Shown here in pieces: positions 15,127-17,579 of a DNA stretch of 17,579 nt. This stretch comes from an uncultured Collinsella sp. Its GTDB lineage: Bacteria > Actinomycetota > Coriobacteriia > Coriobacteriales > Coriobacteriaceae. The notes below the pieces were generated by a model, which was not told the origin of the DNA, ran no database searches, and saw only the letters and a list, made by a program, of their open reading frames with translations. A program made the position numbers and the translations under genes. The stretch covers positions 1-17,579 of the forward strand of contig CAKUEZ010000040.1 of NCBI GenBank assembly GCA_934646965.1. The letters run 5' to 3'. Each line of letters opens with the position of its first letter. The stretch's first letter is position 1.

Positions 15127-15356
15127 GGTGGGCAAAAAAGGCAAATATGAGTACTGTTACCTTTTTAGTAGCAGGCAAAATTGCCCAAAATGATGCCCAT
15201 ACGGCCTCCATGACCCCTCAAGTTGACCAGAATGACCGGCTTAGGGCTTGGAGCCTCTAATTTTAATGAACATGTTTTTAGATATGTTCATTATCTTCTT
15301 GGTCGTAAATGCTATCAGCCAGGCAACAGTACTCATATTTGGCAATTTTTGCCCAC
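15127..15356. mobile_element. 230-bp MITE-like element with long terminal inverted repeats
   Basis: The left end (15127-15172, starting GGTGGGCAAAAA) and the inverted right end (15311-15356, ending TTTTTGCCCACC) match over about 46 bp with a few substitutions. A continuous identical stretch, CAAATATGAGTACTGTT, lies in both arms. The interior is AT-rich for this genome and carries a second palindrome, TAATGAACAT and its complement (15264-15293). It has no transposase frame and no clear target-site duplication. The form is that of a non-autonomous miniature element; the mobility is inferred. Confidence 0.6.
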
Positions 15357-15385
15357 CGGTATATAACTGACCCCCTAAAGCAGGC

Positions 15386-15419
15386 AAAAAGCAGGCCGCA
15401 GCCCATGGCCGCGACCTGC
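15386..15419 (-). terminator. Rho-independent terminator of the Nramp-like gene
   Basis: On the minus strand GCAGGTCGCGGCC pairs with GGCTGCGGCCTGC through two G-U pairs around a short loop and is followed by TTTTTG, 20 bp past the transporter stop. Confidence 0.82.
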
Positions 15420-15439
15420 TCGAAGCCCCAAAAGGGACA

Positions 15440-16702
15440 TTAAGCGCCGTAGCCCATCGCTTGCAGCACAAACATGACGACCGTCAGCACTGTGATCACA
15501 CCGATGGTCGCCCACGTGAGCACGTTCCAGACGCGCCCGTTGCGGTTGCCGCCCATAATGTGGCGATCGGCGGCGATAACCACCTGGAACACTAGGACCA
15601 CAGGCAGCAACACGCCGTTGATGACCTGCGAGGTCATCATAATCTGGAACAGATCGACGCCGGGCATAAGCACCAACACGGCCGAGATACCGATGATTGC
15701 CGTAATGATACCGCGGTAGACTGGAGCCTCGTCCCAGCTGCGGTCGGCGCCGCGCTCCCAGCCAAATGCCTCGCAGATAGCGCTCGACGTAACGCCTGGC
15801 AGCACACAGGCGGCCAAGAAGCTCGCCGCGACCAGACCCGAGGCGAACAGCACCGTCGACCACTGGCCGGCGATGGGCTCCAGCGCGCGGGCCGCATCGG
15901 CAGCGTCACTGATCTGAATGCCCGCCGGGAACAACACCGTACCGGTCGTGATGATAATAAAGCCGGCGATGATGTCGGCGGCAATCGAGCCGCTCACGGT
16001 GTCGATGCGCTGCAGCACGATGTCATCCTCGCCCGCATTCTTGTCGACCACGTTGTTCTGTGCCAAGAAGATCATCCATGGCGCGATGGTAGTACCGATC
16101 GTTGCGACCACGAGCGATACGTAGCTGGGGTCATTCTGAATGTTAGGCACGACCAGGTCGACCGCGACCTCACCCCAGTTGGGACCCGCCATAAACGCCG
16201 CAACGACATAGGTCACGAACACGCAGCTCACCAGCAGCAGAATCTTCTCAATGCGCTGGAAGCTACCCGACATGGTAAGCATCCACACGAGCAGCGCCAC
16301 CAGCGGCACCGAGATGCTCGCCGGCACGCCAAACAGGGCAAGGCCGCTCGCGATACCTGCAAACTCCGAGATGGTCACCGCCGTGTTGGCAATCAGCAAC
16401 GCCGCCATGGCCAGCACGCTCCTGCGCACGCCAAAGCGCTCGCGAATCAGCGAAGCCAGGCCCTTGCCCGTCACGCACCCGCAACGCGCCGCAGTCTCCT
16501 GCGTCACGATAAGCAGCACGGTCATGACGGGAAGCATCCAGAGCATCTTGTAGCCATAGCTGGCGCCCGCGCTGGAATACGTGGCGATACCGCCGGCGTC
16601 ATTGCCCGAAAGCGCCGCCAGCAGACCGGGACCCATAGCGCCAAAAATGGCCGCGATGGTCAGCTTTTGCTTGGTGCTCGGCTTTTGCTTCGTGTTTTGC
16701 AC
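15440..16702 (-). CDS. Divergent SLC11/Nramp-family metal transporter, possible Mg2+ type (NrmT-like)
   Basis: A 420-residue integral membrane protein with about 11 transmembrane segments and the SLC11 fold. Classical Nramp Mn/Fe carriers have DPGN in TM1 and an MPH motif in TM6. Here TM1 reads GPGLLAALSGNDAGG (D35) and TM6 reads IGTTIAPW, with A207-P208-W209 in place of Met-Pro-His. Loss of the metal-selective Met is expected to relax selection for transition metals. Mg2+-transporting Nramp relatives (NrmT) are known in Clostridium and in Eggerthella, which belongs to the same class as the likely host. The GTG at 16702 is chosen because AGGTGG lies five bases before it; the frame is open to an ATG at 16765, but that would overlap the upstream gene. 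The upstream gene ends 8 bp before this start and resembles an MgtE protein, which supports a magnesium role. Confidence 0.85.
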   Translation of the reverse strand: MQNTKQKPSTKQKLTIAAIFGAMGPGLLAALSGNDAGGIATYSSAGASYGYKMLWMLPVMTVLLIVTQETAARCGCVTGKGLASLIRERFGVRRSVLAMAALLIANTAVTISEFAGIASGLALFGVPASISVPLVALLVWMLTMSGSFQRIEKILLLVSCVFVTYVVAAFMAGPNWGEVAVDLVVPNIQNDPSYVSLVVATIGTTIAPWMIFLAQNNVVDKNAGEDDIVLQRIDTVSGSIAADIIAGFIIITTGTVLFPAGIQISDAADAARALEPIAGQWSTVLFASGLVAASFLAACVLPGVTSSAICEAFGWERGADRSWDEAPVYRGIITAIIGISAVLVLMPGVDLFQIMMTSQVINGVLLPVVLVFQVVIAADRHIMGGNRNGRVWNVLTWATIGVITVLTVVMFVLQAMGYGA

Positions 16703-16710
16703 GCGACCAC

Positions 16711-17579
16711 CTAACCCATGACCGACATGGTAAGCAGCACTGCGGCAACGCAGTACGCCACGCACGAGATCATGACGGCAATGACGTTCATGGCGGTACC
16801 CGACGTATTGAGGTCGTGCTCATCGCGCCAGAACAGCACCATCAGATAAATCACGGCACTCATGTTGCTAACCAGGCAGATGATGGCCGCAATGTTAAAG
16901 CATCCGGTAAAGAGCAGCTCCTCGAACATGGGGGCATCGGGGAACGCGGCGGTGCGCACCAGCTGAGCGCACAGGTAGGTCACGAGCGAAAGGATCAGAC
17001 CCATGCCCGTGCTCTGGAAGAAGAATCCCAGGTACGGTTTGGGCTCGTCGTCGTGGCCGTCATACTCGAGGAAGTAGTTCTTGACGAACGACACCATGCG
17101 CGAGGCGGCCAGCAACACGAGCGGCATGGCACACATGGGAAACACCACCAGATGTGCGGAGCCCAGCGCCGTCCCCAGCACCGTTGCCATGATGCACGAG
17201 GCGATGCCCCACACGACAACCCAGTACTGGCGATGCACAAACCAGCTGAGCACGTTCGTCGAGTCGTCCGACGCACTGTCGCCCGAGCCGATGCCGGCGA
17301 TCTGCAGGTCCTCCTGATGCTCCTCGGCGATAACATCCATGGCGTCGTCGAAGGTCACGATGCCCAAAATGTGACGGTTCTCGTCGCAGACGGGGATGGC
17401 GACCAGGTCGTACTTGGTCATCTCGTCCGTCACGTCTTCCTGGTCATCATCGGGCGACGCATAAACCAGGTCGCGATAGGCCAGCTGACCCAGCGTGGCA
17501 TCGCGGTCGGCTACGATCAGCGTGCGCAGCGAAAGCACACCGGTCAGCATGCCGCTCGGATCCTCGGTATAGACGTAGT
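16711..17579 (-). CDS. MgtE-like CBS-domain membrane protein (5' end beyond window)
   Basis: The C-terminal 289 residues of a protein whose start lies past the right edge. It begins inside a CBS pair: YVYTEDPSGMLTGVLSLRTL, then YDLVAIPVCDENRHILGIVTFDDAMDVI, followed by the acidic EEHQEDLQ linker. This is the layout of MgtE magnesium channels. About five membrane segments follow. The MgtE pore hallmark GGNxG is not visible where expected (the aligned stretch reads AMPLVLLAAS), and the conserved pore aspartate of the last segment is also not evident. It may therefore be a Mg2+-sensing partner or a diverged transporter. Its stop lies 8 bp before the Nramp-like start, so the two are probably co-translated and may work together. 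Whether the MgtE N-domain is present cannot be seen. Confidence 0.8.
   Translation of the reverse strand, partial: YVYTEDPSGMLTGVLSLRTLIVADRDATLGQLAYRDLVYASPDDDQEDVTDEMTKYDLVAIPVCDENRHILGIVTFDDAMDVIAEEHQEDLQIAGIGSGDSASDDSTNVLSWFVHRQYWVVVWGIASCIMATVLGTALGSAHLVVFPMCAMPLVLLAASRMVSFVKNYFLEYDGHDDEPKPYLGFFFQSTGMGLILSLVTYLCAQLVRTAAFPDAPMFEELLFTGCFNIAAIICLVSNMSAVIYLMVLFWRDEHDLNTSGTAMNVIAVMISCVAYCVAAVLLTMSVMG

Noticed and set aside
14864..15471. Small open frames across the acyltransferase-Nramp gap (76-115 codons)
   Set aside because: No ribosome sites, no recognisable domains, and they cross the inverted repeats and terminator. Frames on opposite strands share the peptide NMSTV only because of the terminal inverted repeats.
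16703..16765. Start of the Nramp-like protein at 16765
   Set aside because: The added residues are not Nramp-like and overlap the upstream gene; the GTG at 16702 has a well-placed AGGTGG.

Overview
The window is a GC-rich, densely coded bacterial stretch. Most genes are on the minus strand in tight runs with good Shine-Dalgarno sites. Gene content, codon use and the style of intergenic palindromes suggest a gut actinobacterium of the class Coriobacteriia, most likely Collinsella or a close relative. This is an inference from sequence character, not a database match. No rRNA, tRNA, CRISPR array or transposase gene was found.

Layout, left to right. (1) 1-1323 (-) is the 5' part of a GH1 6-phospho-beta-glucosidase with a readable promoter. 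(2) 1464-2914 holds a plus-strand AAA-type ATPase with a C-terminal winged-helix-like end. It is bracketed by two near-identical hairpin repeats and followed by two copies of a second palindrome. (3) 2923-4192 (-) holds a DUF4867-type protein and luxS, each apparently transcribed separately. (4) 4346-9066 (-) is a probable four-gene sugar operon: a fucose-isomerase-family enzyme, both halves of a split transketolase, and a GlpK-like FGGY kinase. A LacI-family repressor (9327-10337) lies just upstream. A 17-bp motif shared by the operon leader and the repressor promoter is the likely operator. (5) 10526-12494 (-) is a two-gene nucleoside hydrolase and ribokinase operon with its own promoter, which overlaps a different palindrome. 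(6) 12681-14897 (+) encodes an OatA-like membrane acyltransferase with an extracytoplasmic SGNH domain. (7) 14898-15439 is non-coding. It holds a long hairpin, a 230-bp AT-rich element with about 46-bp terminal inverted repeats, and a terminator. (8) 15440-17579 (-) is a divergent SLC11/Nramp transporter preceded by an MgtE-like CBS and membrane protein that runs off the right edge. This looks like a Mg2+ locus.

How the genes may work together. Nucleoside hydrolase and ribokinase would turn nucleosides into ribose 5-phosphate. The isomerase and kinase would turn an aldose into a ketose phosphate. The split transketolase could then combine such products in the non-oxidative pentose phosphate pathway. 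The actual sugar is not readable from the sequence.

A recurring theme is intergenic palindromes. At least four families are present, three of them in more than one copy, and several sit where a terminator or processing site would be.
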